From contig MU278351.1 of NCBI GenBank assembly GCA_022385755.1, forward strand, positions 932,638 through 996,637: 64,000 nt of DNA, given 5' to 3'. This DNA comes from Trametopsis cervina (Eukaryota > Basidiomycota > Agaricomycetes > Polyporales > Irpicaceae). The position numbers and the translations under genes are program-made. The number at the start of each line of letters is the position of its first letter. Position 1 is the stretch's first letter. The notes under the pieces were generated by a model. The model did not search any database. It was not told the origin of the DNA and was given only the letters and a program-made list of their open reading frames with translations. This document shows positions 55,404-64,000 of the stretch, in pieces.

Positions 55404-56948
55404 TTAGGTCAGTTTGTCGACAGCAGATACCCCTTGCAGCGTCAGGTAGTCGTCGAGAGCCTGCGCCGCGTTGACGTGGGCCAATGGTTCCCAAGTGGTG
55501 TCGCCAAGATTCCACCGAACCTTGAATTTGAGGATGCGTCCTTCTTTGTAGTGATCCACTATCTCATCAATGAGATACTCCTTCGCTGCGTGATTTCCGA
55601 GGTCGTAGTGCACCTGCGTTTCGCGATGAGGGAATAGAGCATCATCGTTCTCTTCGTGGCGTCGCAGACGACTGACATGGAACGTATTGTGGACTCGCCG
55701 TGATTTCAGGTCTTCCGGCAGGTCCAGCTCGTAGTTAGATGTGCGTGGGGATGCTTTGGTGATTGTGTACGGGCCGATGAACTTGGGCAATAGCTTCTTT
55801 GCGCGTCCTTTCGGTAGTGTGAGGTTATCCGTGGACAAATACACCTTGTCCCCCTTCACTAAGGGGGCCCATTGTCCACCTTTTATCCGTTCGTCGCGCC
55901 TATGGGCGTTCGCATGGTGAGTTTGAAAGGTCCGACTGGCAATGATGTTGTCGCGTGCTTGTTCGAGGTTCTCAATAACTTGCTGTGCAAATTGCTGTAC
56001 GCCAGGTAGGTCGGAAGGAGGTAGGTCTGTAATCATGCGGGGGAGGTAGCCCCCGTTGAGTTCGAAGGGAGCGAAGCCCGTCGTACTGCTGACTGTGGAG
56101 TTCAGTGCAAACTCGACTAGCGGGAGCTTCTCCACCCAATCCGATTGGTCCGGGCGTACCATGCCTCTGAGGATTTGGGCAATGGAGCGGTTCGCTCGCT
56201 CAGTGACACCGTCCGTCTGGGGGTGAAATGCCGTTGACATCAGAAGCCGCGTGCCCAGCAGTCGGTGTGTTTCCCGCCAAAACCTCGAGGTGAATTTGGA
56301 ATCGCGATCAGAGACGATAGAGTCTGCGATCCCATGTAGGCGGACGATCTCCTTCACGTAAAGCCATGCGAGTTCAGATGCGGTGATGCGAGTCGTCACT
56401 GGAACGAGGTGAACTTGTACTGTCAGTCGGCACACTACAACCCACATGTAGTCAAACTCGTTGCTACGAGGAAAGGGGCCCAGGAAGTCCATTGCTATGG
56501 AGGACCATGGCCGGACTGGGATGGGCAAGGAGTGAAGAAGGCCTGCGGGCCTCTGATTAGAGGTTTTGATTGTTTGGCAGATGCCACAACTGGCGCAAAA
56601 CTTTTCGACTTCTCGTCCCAACCCTGGCCACCAGTACCATCTTCGAATGTAGTCGGACGTTTTTCGATGACCGAAATGTCCTAGGGTTGTGTGTGCTGCG
56701 TCAATGATCCTCCCCGTAAGGGACTGTCGTCCCGTCAGCATGCGTGGTATGCACAGTACTTCCTGGTCTAGGCGGTTCTTAGTCCATATTAGACCTTCAC
56801 GTTCCGTGAATGTAGGGTGTTCTGTGATTGCGCGGGCCACTTTGCTGAATAGTACGTCCCCCGGGTATGCAGTTTTTAGCTGTGTTTTCCACTCTGAAGA
56901 GTTAGGTACCAGTGCGGGAAGGGGCGTTTTGTGATCTTCTGGGACCAT
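55404..56948 (-). CDS. Gypsy integrase with C-terminal chromodomain
   Basis: 514 residues from the first Met, but the frame is open back to the TGA at 56993-56991 and continuous with RT-RNase H. The HHCC finger is HTTLGHFGH...CASCGICQ. The DDE core has SIAMDFLGPF, IVSDRDSKFTSRFW and FHPQTDGVTERANRS, so D, D and E are present. The C-terminal chromodomain reads KEYLIDEIVDHYKEGRILKF and KVRWNLGDTTWEPLAHV. Chromodomains of this type direct integration to chromatin marks. No damage is seen in the domain. Confidence 0.93.
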   Translation of the reverse strand: MVPEDHKTPLPALVPNSSEWKTQLKTAYPGDVLFSKVARAITEHPTFTEREGLIWTKNRLDQEVLCIPRMLTGRQSLTGRIIDAAHTTLGHFGHRKTSDYIRRWYWWPGLGREVEKFCASCGICQTIKTSNQRPAGLLHSLPIPVRPWSSIAMDFLGPFPRSNEFDYMWVVVCRLTVQVHLVPVTTRITASELAWLYVKEIVRLHGIADSIVSDRDSKFTSRFWRETHRLLGTRLLMSTAFHPQTDGVTERANRSIAQILRGMVRPDQSDWVEKLPLVEFALNSTVSSTTGFAPFELNGGYLPRMITDLPPSDLPGVQQFAQQVIENLEQARDNIIASRTFQTHHANAHRRDERIKGGQWAPLVKGDKVYLSTDNLTLPKGRAKKLLPKFIGPYTITKASPRTSNYELDLPEDLKSRRVHNTFHVSRLRRHEENDDALFPHRETQVHYDLGNHAAKEYLIDEIVDHYKEGRILKFKVRWNLGDTTWEPLAHVNAAQALDDYLTLQGVSAVDKLT

Positions 56949-56990
56949 TGGGCGTGGATCTTCCCTATTGTCGTACAGAGTCTCTGCCTC

Positions 56991-58544
56991 TCATGTTCGC
57001 TCTTCCATGGCTTCAACGGCAATTCTCTGACTGTACAACTGTTCCAGCTCATTACGCAGGTGGAGGATCTCTTTTCGTCGTTCGCTGGGTAGCTCCTCCC
57101 CCTCAGGATCGAATCGAGCATCCGCACTGACGTAATCGTCATAGTTGTGGGTTTCCCCATCGCGGTCGTTCTCAAAATATCGCGAGAAGCAGTCGGAGAC
57201 CTTGTTGAGGATGCCCTGGATGTACTTGATGAGGTATTCGAACCGCTCGAGGAACTCCATCCACCGGGTTTGGCGTGGGGATAAGCGGCCCTGTGTTTTG
57301 AAAAACTCCAGGGCTTTGTGGTCGGTAACAATCGTGATGGGGAACCCAAGCAGTTTGTCCTCCCATTTAAGGAGGGCCTCGAGGATTGCGATGGTCTCCA
57401 GCTCGAATACGCGATACGCGTGCTGCGCCGTCGTGAACTTCTTTGACATGAAGCCTGCAGGCCGACAAGTCTCCCACACGGGTCCCTGCCCATAGAGTGC
57501 GCCAACACCGGAGATGGAGGCGTCACATATGACCCAGACCGTCTCACCCGTGGACGGGTCAATGGGCTGCAAGATGGGGACTTTGCACGCCAGCGCCTTG
57601 ATGGATTCAAAGCATTTTTGGTGTAGTGGACGCCATTCAAACGCATGGCCATTGCGGGTGATCTCGGCCAACGGACCTGAGTACATGGACACATCGGGCA
57701 TGAAGTTCGCGAGGTACTGGACAAGACCGAGAAAGCGCTGCACGTCACCGTAATCCCGCGGCGTACGCCAGTTGCGCACTTTGCTCATCTTGTCAGAGTC
57801 AGCATGCAGCCCACGGTCGTCAATGAGGTGCCCGAGGCACTCCATGGATTTCGCGTACAGCATGACTTTGCTATCTTTGAGGTAGAGGTGCGCACCCTGA
57901 AGGGTCTCAAACACCTGATGAAGGTGGTGCTCATGGTCCGCCACCGAGTTGGAGTATACGAAGATGTCGTCCATATACACGTGGACAGACCGTCCGATAA
58001 GGTCGCGGAATGTGTAGGTCATCAACCTCTGGAACGTGGACGGGGCGTTGCAGTCTCCTTGTTGCATAACTGTACTGAGCATGGTGCCATAGACCGTGGT
58101 AAACGCCGTCTTCCAGACATCATCCGGGCTAATGCGGATTTGCTCATACGCATCTGAGAGGTCAATTTTCGACCGGTATTTCGCGCGGGCCACATCCAGC
58201 CGGATTTGCTCTTGATCAGGGAATGGCGAGACGTCATGGATAGTGTTGTCATTTCGCTGCCTACAGTCGAAGACCGTGCGGAGCTTGCCGTCCTTCTTGA
58301 CTATGCACATCATAGGCATGGCCTGCGGGACGTTCTCAGAGATCCACCAGCCCGCACGCTCGTACCGCACCATTTTGTCCAACAATTGTGGCTTCAGCGC
58401 GTCGGGGCATCGCGGTAGGTGATACCGGTATTCCTTTTTGTCGTCGATTAATGGGATACGATGATTAATTTCACGGAACGGCGGGAGTTCTTCTGGTACT
58501 CCCGACAGGATCTTCCTGTATTTATGTAGCCATTGTCCTCGCAA
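56991..58544 (-). CDS. Gypsy reverse transcriptase and RNase H
   Basis: 517 codons from the first Met; the frame is open upstream to the TGA at 58703-58701. RT motifs: MMCIVKKDGKLRTVFDCRQ, RSKIDLSDAYEQIRI, GDCNAPSTFQRLMTYTF and the active site VYMDDIFVYS (YMDD rather than the more usual FxDD of Ty3/gypsy). RNase H follows: VWVICDASISGVGALYGQG, ELETIAILEALLKWE and ITIVTDHKALEFF, with the D-E-D residues present. It ends in a TGA after VEAMEERT, with integrase continuing in the same frame. Confidence 0.93.
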   Translation of the reverse strand: MRGQWLHKYRKILSGVPEELPPFREINHRIPLIDDKKEYRYHLPRCPDALKPQLLDKMVRYERAGWWISENVPQAMPMMCIVKKDGKLRTVFDCRQRNDNTIHDVSPFPDQEQIRLDVARAKYRSKIDLSDAYEQIRISPDDVWKTAFTTVYGTMLSTVMQQGDCNAPSTFQRLMTYTFRDLIGRSVHVYMDDIFVYSNSVADHEHHLHQVFETLQGAHLYLKDSKVMLYAKSMECLGHLIDDRGLHADSDKMSKVRNWRTPRDYGDVQRFLGLVQYLANFMPDVSMYSGPLAEITRNGHAFEWRPLHQKCFESIKALACKVPILQPIDPSTGETVWVICDASISGVGALYGQGPVWETCRPAGFMSKKFTTAQHAYRVFELETIAILEALLKWEDKLLGFPITIVTDHKALEFFKTQGRLSPRQTRWMEFLERFEYLIKYIQGILNKVSDCFSRYFENDRDGETHNYDDYVSADARFDPEGEELPSERRKEILHLRNELEQLYSQRIAVEAMEERT

Positions 58545-58700
58545 ACGAGGGATTTCGTCGTCCTTGATTATGGGCGCGTCGGCTATAGCAGCGCGGTTGC
58601 CATTATCCCTGGCTAAGGCTGTGGTGTGGGTTATCGCGATCGTTGCACCTGTTGTAGAGTGGCTGGCGCTGCCACCAGTTGCCCTGAGGGGCTCCTCACG

Positions 58701-61700
58701 TCATTCCTGTTTGGAGGCGTCCACTGCCGCTCTGTGCAACGTCAGGGGCTTTCCCGCGTGCGTTCCTGCATGGGCGCGTCCTTTCTTGTGAGATACGACG
58801 GCATATTCGCGCCCTCCGAGCACTGTGATCACTCGCTCCCCCAGCATCATCCCTCTAGGTCGGAATGTGAGTTGTGCGCGGTGTTCCGCGAGAAACGGGA
58901 TTCCAAGCACAAGGTCGTAGTGGTCGAGGTTCACGACATCGAGATATGTTTCATATGCTCGGTCGTTAATGGACAGAGATGCCTGGCAGCCGAAGTTGAT
59001 CTTGGATCGACTTCCGACGCAGCCAAGTTGAAGTCCAATTGGAGTATCCAGCGGGAATACGTCGATTTGAGAGAGCGCCGCAAATGCTGGGCTGACTGCA
59101 TTGATGGAGGATCCCGTATCAATGAGTATTTTGGCCTGCAGGCCCTTGAGCGAGCCCACGATCGTGATACACTGCGATGCTTGCGGTGGTCGAGGCTTCA
59201 CCTCGCCTGTGACTCTCATCGCTGCTCGATGTGCACTGCTTTCCATTGCGCGGAGCGCGGCCATGGGTTCAGCAGATCCCGCAGCACCTTCGATGGGAGT
59301 CATCCCATACTGTTGCATGGGCGGCGTTTCCTGCCATACGGCCGAGTCGGTTCCAGCATCAGTGTACGTCTTTGGCAAGCTGTACGATGTCGGATCGTCT
59401 TCGGTCAGGCATGCGTGGGCCTCCCAACGGGCTTGGAATACCTGCTCGTCACTGATCCATTGTTGGGCTGAGCGCTGTAGCGCATGCTGTGAGGTTGTCG
59501 CATCCATGATGCCGGCGTGGAATCTGTGCAGGGCAACTTGCTGATCGTGAATCCGTTCGAGTAGGCGCTGCGTGGTCCGTGTCCATCGCTCAGCAGCCAT
59601 GGTTAGCTCGATTGGGCACCCTGCCGGTGCGCAGGCAGTGCTTGTAGTCAAGACAGGCGGGTCCTTATCCATAGGGTGTATGGGAAAGGTGAGCCATCCT
59701 GCCTGGTCAACCTGTCGCTCGACTTGTGCTGCCAACCTGTACATGTACGTGGCAGATCGTGTATGTCTGATGTGCTCGTTGTGCAGTGCATCATTAATGT
59801 TTGGCGGGATGATTGATCCACCTTCCCCTTCTGCCAGTAATTCAGCCTCGCTAGGCGCGTCGTCTGGGACCTCTCCAATCTCGAAGTCATCTACACTTTC
59901 CCAATACGCAGCTTCTTCATCTGCGTCCGGGGGCTCTGCGCGCAGCATGCGTAGTCCTATAGGACTGTCTTCCTCGTCACAGCTATCGGCGTACTCGCCA
60001 TACTCTTCGTTGAGGTAGTCGCCGTCGTATTGGTCTCCTTCGAGTGGGGGATCATTTTCCAGTTCAGAGTGACCTGCGGCCGTCTCATCTTCTCGAGGTG
60101 GGTGGTCCTGGCCCTCGTCATCTCGAGGCTGATCCATCCGCCTCATGGACGGTCGTTTGCTTTTCTTGCAGATTGGGTTACCCGCCTTGTGGCCGAGTTC
60201 GTCGCAGTCCCAACATTCAATCTTTGATTCGTCAACTGGGGCCCGTGCTGATACCCGTCTGGGACTTCCGATCCCTGTGTTATGTCCGGAGGAGATGGGG
60301 CGTGCGGGCTGCTGCTGCGTAGGGCGTCGGTCGCGATCTCGAGTAGCGTTGTGGTCGCTTGGCCTATCTCCTCGGTCATCTCGTGTAGTGTTCCGAGGAC
60401 GACTACGTGCTCCGTCTTTGGCGCGTGATGGGAGCTGATTGGTTGCGGATGCACCAGTCCGTTCTGTTCTGGGTGGTTCCTCTCGGTGTCTCTGGTACAG
60501 GTCCAGTGCGCGGTTGCTATTCTCAACCTCAATCGCTCCTTTCAAGAGTTGCGAGTACGATGCATTCTCTGCAGTGAGCTTGTACACAAGTATAAGGTGC
60601 CGAGCGATGTTTGTAGGCAGTGCACCAATAAATTTCTTGCGAAGAGAGTATTCGTCCGGGGGCTGCACCATCCGGTCTGCATGCTTCATCATCTCGTTCG
60701 ACAGGCCAGCGACCCCGGTGGTAGTGCTGAATTTAACCCTCTCGTAGCGTTCTGAAGCGAGCTGGGCTGTAGCCTTATGTACGAATCGCTCCTGTAGTGC
60801 ATACACCACATCTTGTAATGTCCATCGTCGACGCTTACGTTCTGGAGATCGTACTTCGGCGTTGTACCATTGGAGGGCCTGCTTTGACAGCAGGTCTCCC
60901 AATACGATAACTCTCTCTTCATCGAGTGAACGTCCGACGAGTCGAGTCATACGGAAGAACCGACTTATATTGATTACCCACTCGCTAAAGGACTCTACAT
61001 CATCCTCTCCGGAGTATGCCTCTGGAGAGGTTACTTTAATATTTCGATTTAATATAGGCAGGTCCTCGCTATTCACAGCAAGGTCCTGATGAAAGACTTC
61101 TGCAATCCACTCTCGCGTGTTTTCGACATAAGCGTCAAGTTCTACTTCGCCTTGGTTGTCTCTGGCTCTGAAGAGCACGTTTGATGGCCGACGTTTGCTC
61201 GTTGGGACTAAGAAACGAGGGTTGACTCCTTTCCGGACCGTCCCTAGTTGAGATATGAACGGTGGGTCGAGTTGGTCATTGTCGTTCTCGCTGGACTGAG
61301 TTTCTATGCGCCGTGCTCGTCTCGGAGGTCTACTGTCAGGGTCTTCCGACCCGCTACTATCCGGGTCCCCTTTCCCTGGTCCCCCGCCATCACGTGTATT
61401 CCTTCGCGGGGCTGTATGCGTTTGGTCTCGATTTCTAGAGCTTGCCCGCATGAGTCCTGCCTCCCTGAGGCGGGTACGTTCGTCCTTCCCGTGTCTGGGC
61501 TTAGGGTGAGTTTCGTTGGGCGTCGAGTTGTCCCTCGCAGGCGGTTGCACTCTCTCCACTCTGCTGAGTGGAGCAAGGTCCTCTTGAAGATTAAGTGATG
61601 GTGGGGATGGTGGCGTGAGCGCAGCGCTGCGTGCACCACGCACAAGCTCGCGTTGAGTCTCGAGTAGTTGTGCTGAGATCGATTGGTATCGTGCTTCATC

Positions 61701-62675
61701 CATCTCTGCACGATGGATTAGATCCTCCAGTTCGACCTGTCTCTGAGCGCGGATGCCGTCCAGCTCATCACGGAGGTCTCGGAGCAGTTGATTCTCTGTC
61801 CTGATGACGCCGTTGAGTATGGAGAATTTGCTCGGCGGGGTAGCCGGCGGATATGGGACCTCCTCGACTGTCGGCAATGTAGTGAGCCTGAGTTTACGTT
61901 GTCGGGGCTCACGCGTCGTTACTGCGTGTTCGTCCGGGGTACTTTGAGGTATGGGGGATCCTGAGGGATCTCCTGCCTCACGGTTATGCCTGGAGGCAGA
62001 TTCATACGGGAAATAGCTTGGAGTATCCCCTTGTCGGCCATGATCTCCAGCGTCATCTGGGTCGTAGTACAGATCCTCTAGGTCATCTGCTTCGTCTTGA
62101 TACTGTTTGGCCTCCTCGTCGTATTGTTGTGTTGACAAGGGGTTATTGGTATAGGCCAGGAGGTCTGGTGGAGCCTGAGGGCTCAGTCGAGGCTCCGTGG
62201 GTTGGGGTGTGAGGCGACGAGCTCGTCTTTCGCCTCCCTCCTGCAGGAGGTCGCCGCTCTCCGTCGCCTTGCTGGTACGGCCTTCCAGTTGGTCGATGCC
62301 CTGAAGGGCATTGGATCTGAAGATCCTCGCTCTGGGCTCGGTAGTCCGAGCACTTACAGGGCGACTCGTTAAGAGAGCTTGAACATCTCTCGTAGAACTT
62401 GTTGACGAAGTCCTTGAGCGGCTGCGTGTGACTGGGCCGCCCGTGGCTTCGCGGACCGGAGCGTCTTCGTCGTCAATCTCTTCCAAGCTCGCTGCTCGGT
62501 CCGACCTTGTCGACCCTTTTTGGTAGGTCGTCCCCGGGTCTGGTTCGTGCCCGGGCGCTGCGAGGTCTTCCCTCGCGGTAGGGTCCTCGGGCTCAATGGC
62601 CGTGGTCCCTGCGTCTGTTCGCGCGGCGACGCCCTTTTGGATCTTCGATCCATTCTTCTTTTTGTTGTTGCTCAT
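58701..62675 (-). CDS. Gypsy Gag and aspartic protease
   Basis: 1324 residues. A long N-terminal disordered part (about 1-520) precedes the Gag core (DDVESFSEWVINISRFFRMT, RWTLQDVVYALQERFVHK, YSLRKKFIGALPTNIARHLI). A zinc-knuckle-like motif CWDCDELGHKAGNPIC has six residues between His and the last Cys instead of four. An acidic linker leads to the retropepsin domain with KILIDTGSSINAVSP (DTG active site) and LVLGIPFLAEH. It ends VDASKQE at a TGA (58703-58701), after which the same frame runs open into RT. Confidence 0.92.
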   Translation of the reverse strand: MSNNKKKNGSKIQKGVAARTDAGTTAIEPEDPTAREDLAAPGHEPDPGTTYQKGSTRSDRAASLEEIDDEDAPVREATGGPVTRSRSRTSSTSSTRDVQALLTSRPVSARTTEPRARIFRSNALQGIDQLEGRTSKATESGDLLQEGGERRARRLTPQPTEPRLSPQAPPDLLAYTNNPLSTQQYDEEAKQYQDEADDLEDLYYDPDDAGDHGRQGDTPSYFPYESASRHNREAGDPSGSPIPQSTPDEHAVTTREPRQRKLRLTTLPTVEEVPYPPATPPSKFSILNGVIRTENQLLRDLRDELDGIRAQRQVELEDLIHRAEMDEARYQSISAQLLETQRELVRGARSAALTPPSPPSLNLQEDLAPLSRVERVQPPARDNSTPNETHPKPRHGKDERTRLREAGLMRASSRNRDQTHTAPRRNTRDGGGPGKGDPDSSGSEDPDSRPPRRARRIETQSSENDNDQLDPPFISQLGTVRKGVNPRFLVPTSKRRPSNVLFRARDNQGEVELDAYVENTREWIAEVFHQDLAVNSEDLPILNRNIKVTSPEAYSGEDDVESFSEWVINISRFFRMTRLVGRSLDEERVIVLGDLLSKQALQWYNAEVRSPERKRRRWTLQDVVYALQERFVHKATAQLASERYERVKFSTTTGVAGLSNEMMKHADRMVQPPDEYSLRKKFIGALPTNIARHLILVYKLTAENASYSQLLKGAIEVENSNRALDLYQRHREEPPRTERTGASATNQLPSRAKDGARSRPRNTTRDDRGDRPSDHNATRDRDRRPTQQQPARPISSGHNTGIGSPRRVSARAPVDESKIECWDCDELGHKAGNPICKKSKRPSMRRMDQPRDDEGQDHPPREDETAAGHSELENDPPLEGDQYDGDYLNEEYGEYADSCDEEDSPIGLRMLRAEPPDADEEAAYWESVDDFEIGEVPDDAPSEAELLAEGEGGSIIPPNINDALHNEHIRHTRSATYMYRLAAQVERQVDQAGWLTFPIHPMDKDPPVLTTSTACAPAGCPIELTMAAERWTRTTQRLLERIHDQQVALHRFHAGIMDATTSQHALQRSAQQWISDEQVFQARWEAHACLTEDDPTSYSLPKTYTDAGTDSAVWQETPPMQQYGMTPIEGAAGSAEPMAALRAMESSAHRAAMRVTGEVKPRPPQASQCITIVGSLKGLQAKILIDTGSSINAVSPAFAALSQIDVFPLDTPIGLQLGCVGSRSKINFGCQASLSINDRAYETYLDVVNLDHYDLVLGIPFLAEHRAQLTFRPRGMMLGERVITVLGGREYAVVSHKKGRAHAGTHAGKPLTLHRAAVDASKQE

Positions 62676-62747
62676 GATGGATGGGCGTTTTGTGCGGCGT
62701 CGGCGCGGATGTTGGTAGGTTCTTTGTTTTTTCGAAACTTAAAAAAG

Positions 62748-62982
62748 TGTAAAGGGGTGTCCTTTCGCCTTACGTTCCTTGCGAGTAAGTTTGACCGAAT
62801 TCTATTCGGAACCTACGGTAAGACAAGAGTAAAGTAAAAGGTGGAGATCTCTGTAGGAGATCTCCGGACTATATCTACGCAATACTAAACTATACAGTTC
62901 CATCCGCATTGGGAACGAGCCGTGACCCCGGGTCACGGCTACATCCACCCAGCACCCGTCCTATCACAGCCGCTCCCTTACA
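62748..62982 (-). repeat. Gypsy 5' LTR (right in window)
   Basis: Same 235 bp as 52801-53035 with no difference found by reading. On the coding strand the LTR ends CCCCTTTACA and is followed by CTTTTTTAAGTTTCG. No TGG-type primer binding site is obvious there. Confidence 0.95.
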
Positions 62983-62987
62983 GTCAA
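62983..62987. repeat. Gypsy target site duplication, right copy (GTCAA)
   Basis: GTCAA directly follows the LTR terminus TTACA and continues into host exon CCCCGCC. It matches 52796-52800 and the host copy at 48775-48779. Confidence 0.9.
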
Positions 62988-64000
62988 CCCCGCCACCTTG
63001 CACTCCGCTGTTGGGTGAATAGACTGAATCTAGAGCAAAACATGAGATTGCGTTGATTCTCCACGTGTAACGGACTCACATATGCCAAAATCATCGTCAA
63101 AAATGAATGCGTGTGCATAGCACCCTATCTTGGACCTGGTCTCGATCTTGACACCAAACTCAGTGTCCTTGCTATTCCTATGGATGCTGACTTCGTCGGT
63201 TTTGTCAAAAAGATTGGGGCCAGCGACCTCATATTCGGGACGATTATAATCGTCAAAGTCGTCAGTTTGTTTCAAGGCATGAAACTGGACAGTGTGCTTC
63301 GACCGCAGGCGATCTATGGCAGGGGCCCGTCGGAGATGCCAGCAGTAATGAGCGGCAGAGAGGATAGCCTGAACCATTTCGGTTGACTCTACGTCAATGG
63401 TGCGGGGTAGATCATAGACATCCCCCTTTGGTTGCAGCTTCAATCTGAAATGTGCCTTTTCTTCCCGGACCACAATGATCAGGTCGGCATCTGACTCTTC
63501 ATCTTTGAATTCGATACCAGACTTTTCGTCCAATGTCGACCGGATCTGTGACAATCTTGTGTCCGCATCACTAAGGTATATTTTCAGTCGCTCGTCTTTG
63601 CTTGGCTGGCTGGCCGACACGAGGCGTTGCGACCAGTCAATGCCGTTCAGGGGTGTGCCTGTAATAGATTCTCCGAAGGGCATGAGAGGACTGGCTGCAG
63701 TAGCTTGTGCGTGGAGTGTGGGAGTGGATTCTACGGAAGTGATGGAAGGGATGGGTGCAGCGGGCTCCACGGTGGATGTGAAAGGGGTGACTTCAGTGAC
63801 AGCTACTGATATCGTATAGCTTGATAAAATCTTCGTACGACTGAAAACGGAGAATAGCGCTCCTTTCATTATCCCATGTGCTTCTCCTGCGTCTAACATC
63901 AATTTGCTGCCTTCTTCCCGTATTCCGCATGTGAACAGTGTATGGCCGGCGGGACCGCTGTCGAATAACAAGCGTCCTTGGTTACGGCCCTCGCACTGGG
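62983..64000 (-). pseudogene. 5' part of caspase-like gene cut by transposons (runs off right edge)
   Basis: Enters the window inside QCEGRNQGRLLF, the motif that directly follows the peptidase domain in the intact paralogue. It continues through LMLDAGEAHGI, a Pro/Thr/Ser linker, AHYCWHLRRAP and FDDDFGI. A short intron (63079-63030) follows, then the last exon starts at 63029 (YSPNSGVQGGGVD) and is cut after GTTGAC by the gypsy LTR. Reading on into the LTR gives 30 extra codons and then TAG. The catalytic domain lies outside the window, so its His/Cys state is unknown. The rest of the last exon is at 48418-48779. Confidence 0.88.

Larger units (their letters stand above)
52801..62982 (-). 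mobile_element. Ty3/gypsy chromodomain LTR retrotransposon (10.2 kb)
   Basis: 235 bp LTRs at 52801-53035 and 62748-62982 start TG and end CA and read identical by eye. The 5 bp duplication GTCAA flanks the element (52796-52800 and 62983-62987). Genes run on the minus strand in the order Gag, protease, RT, RNase H, integrase, chromodomain, which is Ty3/gypsy (Metaviridae) order. All of gag-pol is one frame (62675-55404) interrupted by two TGA codons. An extra 628-codon ORF lies between integrase and the 3' LTR. Near-identical LTRs mean a recent insertion. Confidence 0.93.

Overview
The window looks like nuclear DNA of a mushroom-forming basidiomycete (Agaricomycete type). Genes are cut by many 40-70 bp GT..AG introns, some exons are very small, and the recognisable proteins (DUF6534 membrane proteins, C14 caspase-domain proteins, mitochondrial-type SDRs, SGF29, a chromodomain Ty3/gypsy element, a hAT transposon) are typical of that group. 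Exon borders below were worked out by hand from reading frame, splice sites and family resemblance; no search was run.

Layout. 0-14 kb is mostly housekeeping: a partial unknown gene (-), ERG26 sterol dehydrogenase (+), a DUF6534 membrane protein (-), a DUF427 small protein (-), a mitochondrial carrier (+), a 65-residue membrane protein (-), SAGA subunit SGF29 (+), tRNA-Glu(CTC) (-) and a Pex8-like peroxin ending in SRL (+). 14-31 kb holds three paralogous SDR dehydrogenases (two in tandem on +, one inverted at 29-31 kb), a kinase-like gene between diverged repeats, a single-pass membrane protein and long gene-poor stretches, plus an extreme poly-C tract. 31-39 kb carries prefoldin subunit 5, a second DUF6534 gene and a nucleoside-diphosphate-kinase-like protein that has lost its catalytic histidine.

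39-64 kb is an accessory region built around a cluster of four C14 (caspase/metacaspase-like) genes. One keeps the His/Cys pair (39303-41547), one has only the C-terminal accessory domain (41971-43285), one has a full fold but Leu for the catalytic His (45977-48151), and one (48418 to beyond the right edge) is cut in its last exon by about 14.2 kb of nested transposons. A 10.2 kb chromodomain Ty3/gypsy element with 235 bp LTRs that read as identical inserted first, with a 5 bp duplication (GTCAA). A 4.0 kb hAT element then inserted across the host/LTR boundary, duplicating 8 bp (GTCAATGT: five host bases plus three LTR bases). The gypsy gag-pol is one reading frame broken by two in-frame TGA codons, and the element carries an extra 628-codon ORF between integrase and its 3' LTR.

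The most unusual material is this caspase/pseudo-caspase cluster with its datable nested insertions, the extra gypsy ORF, and the pseudo-NDK gene.
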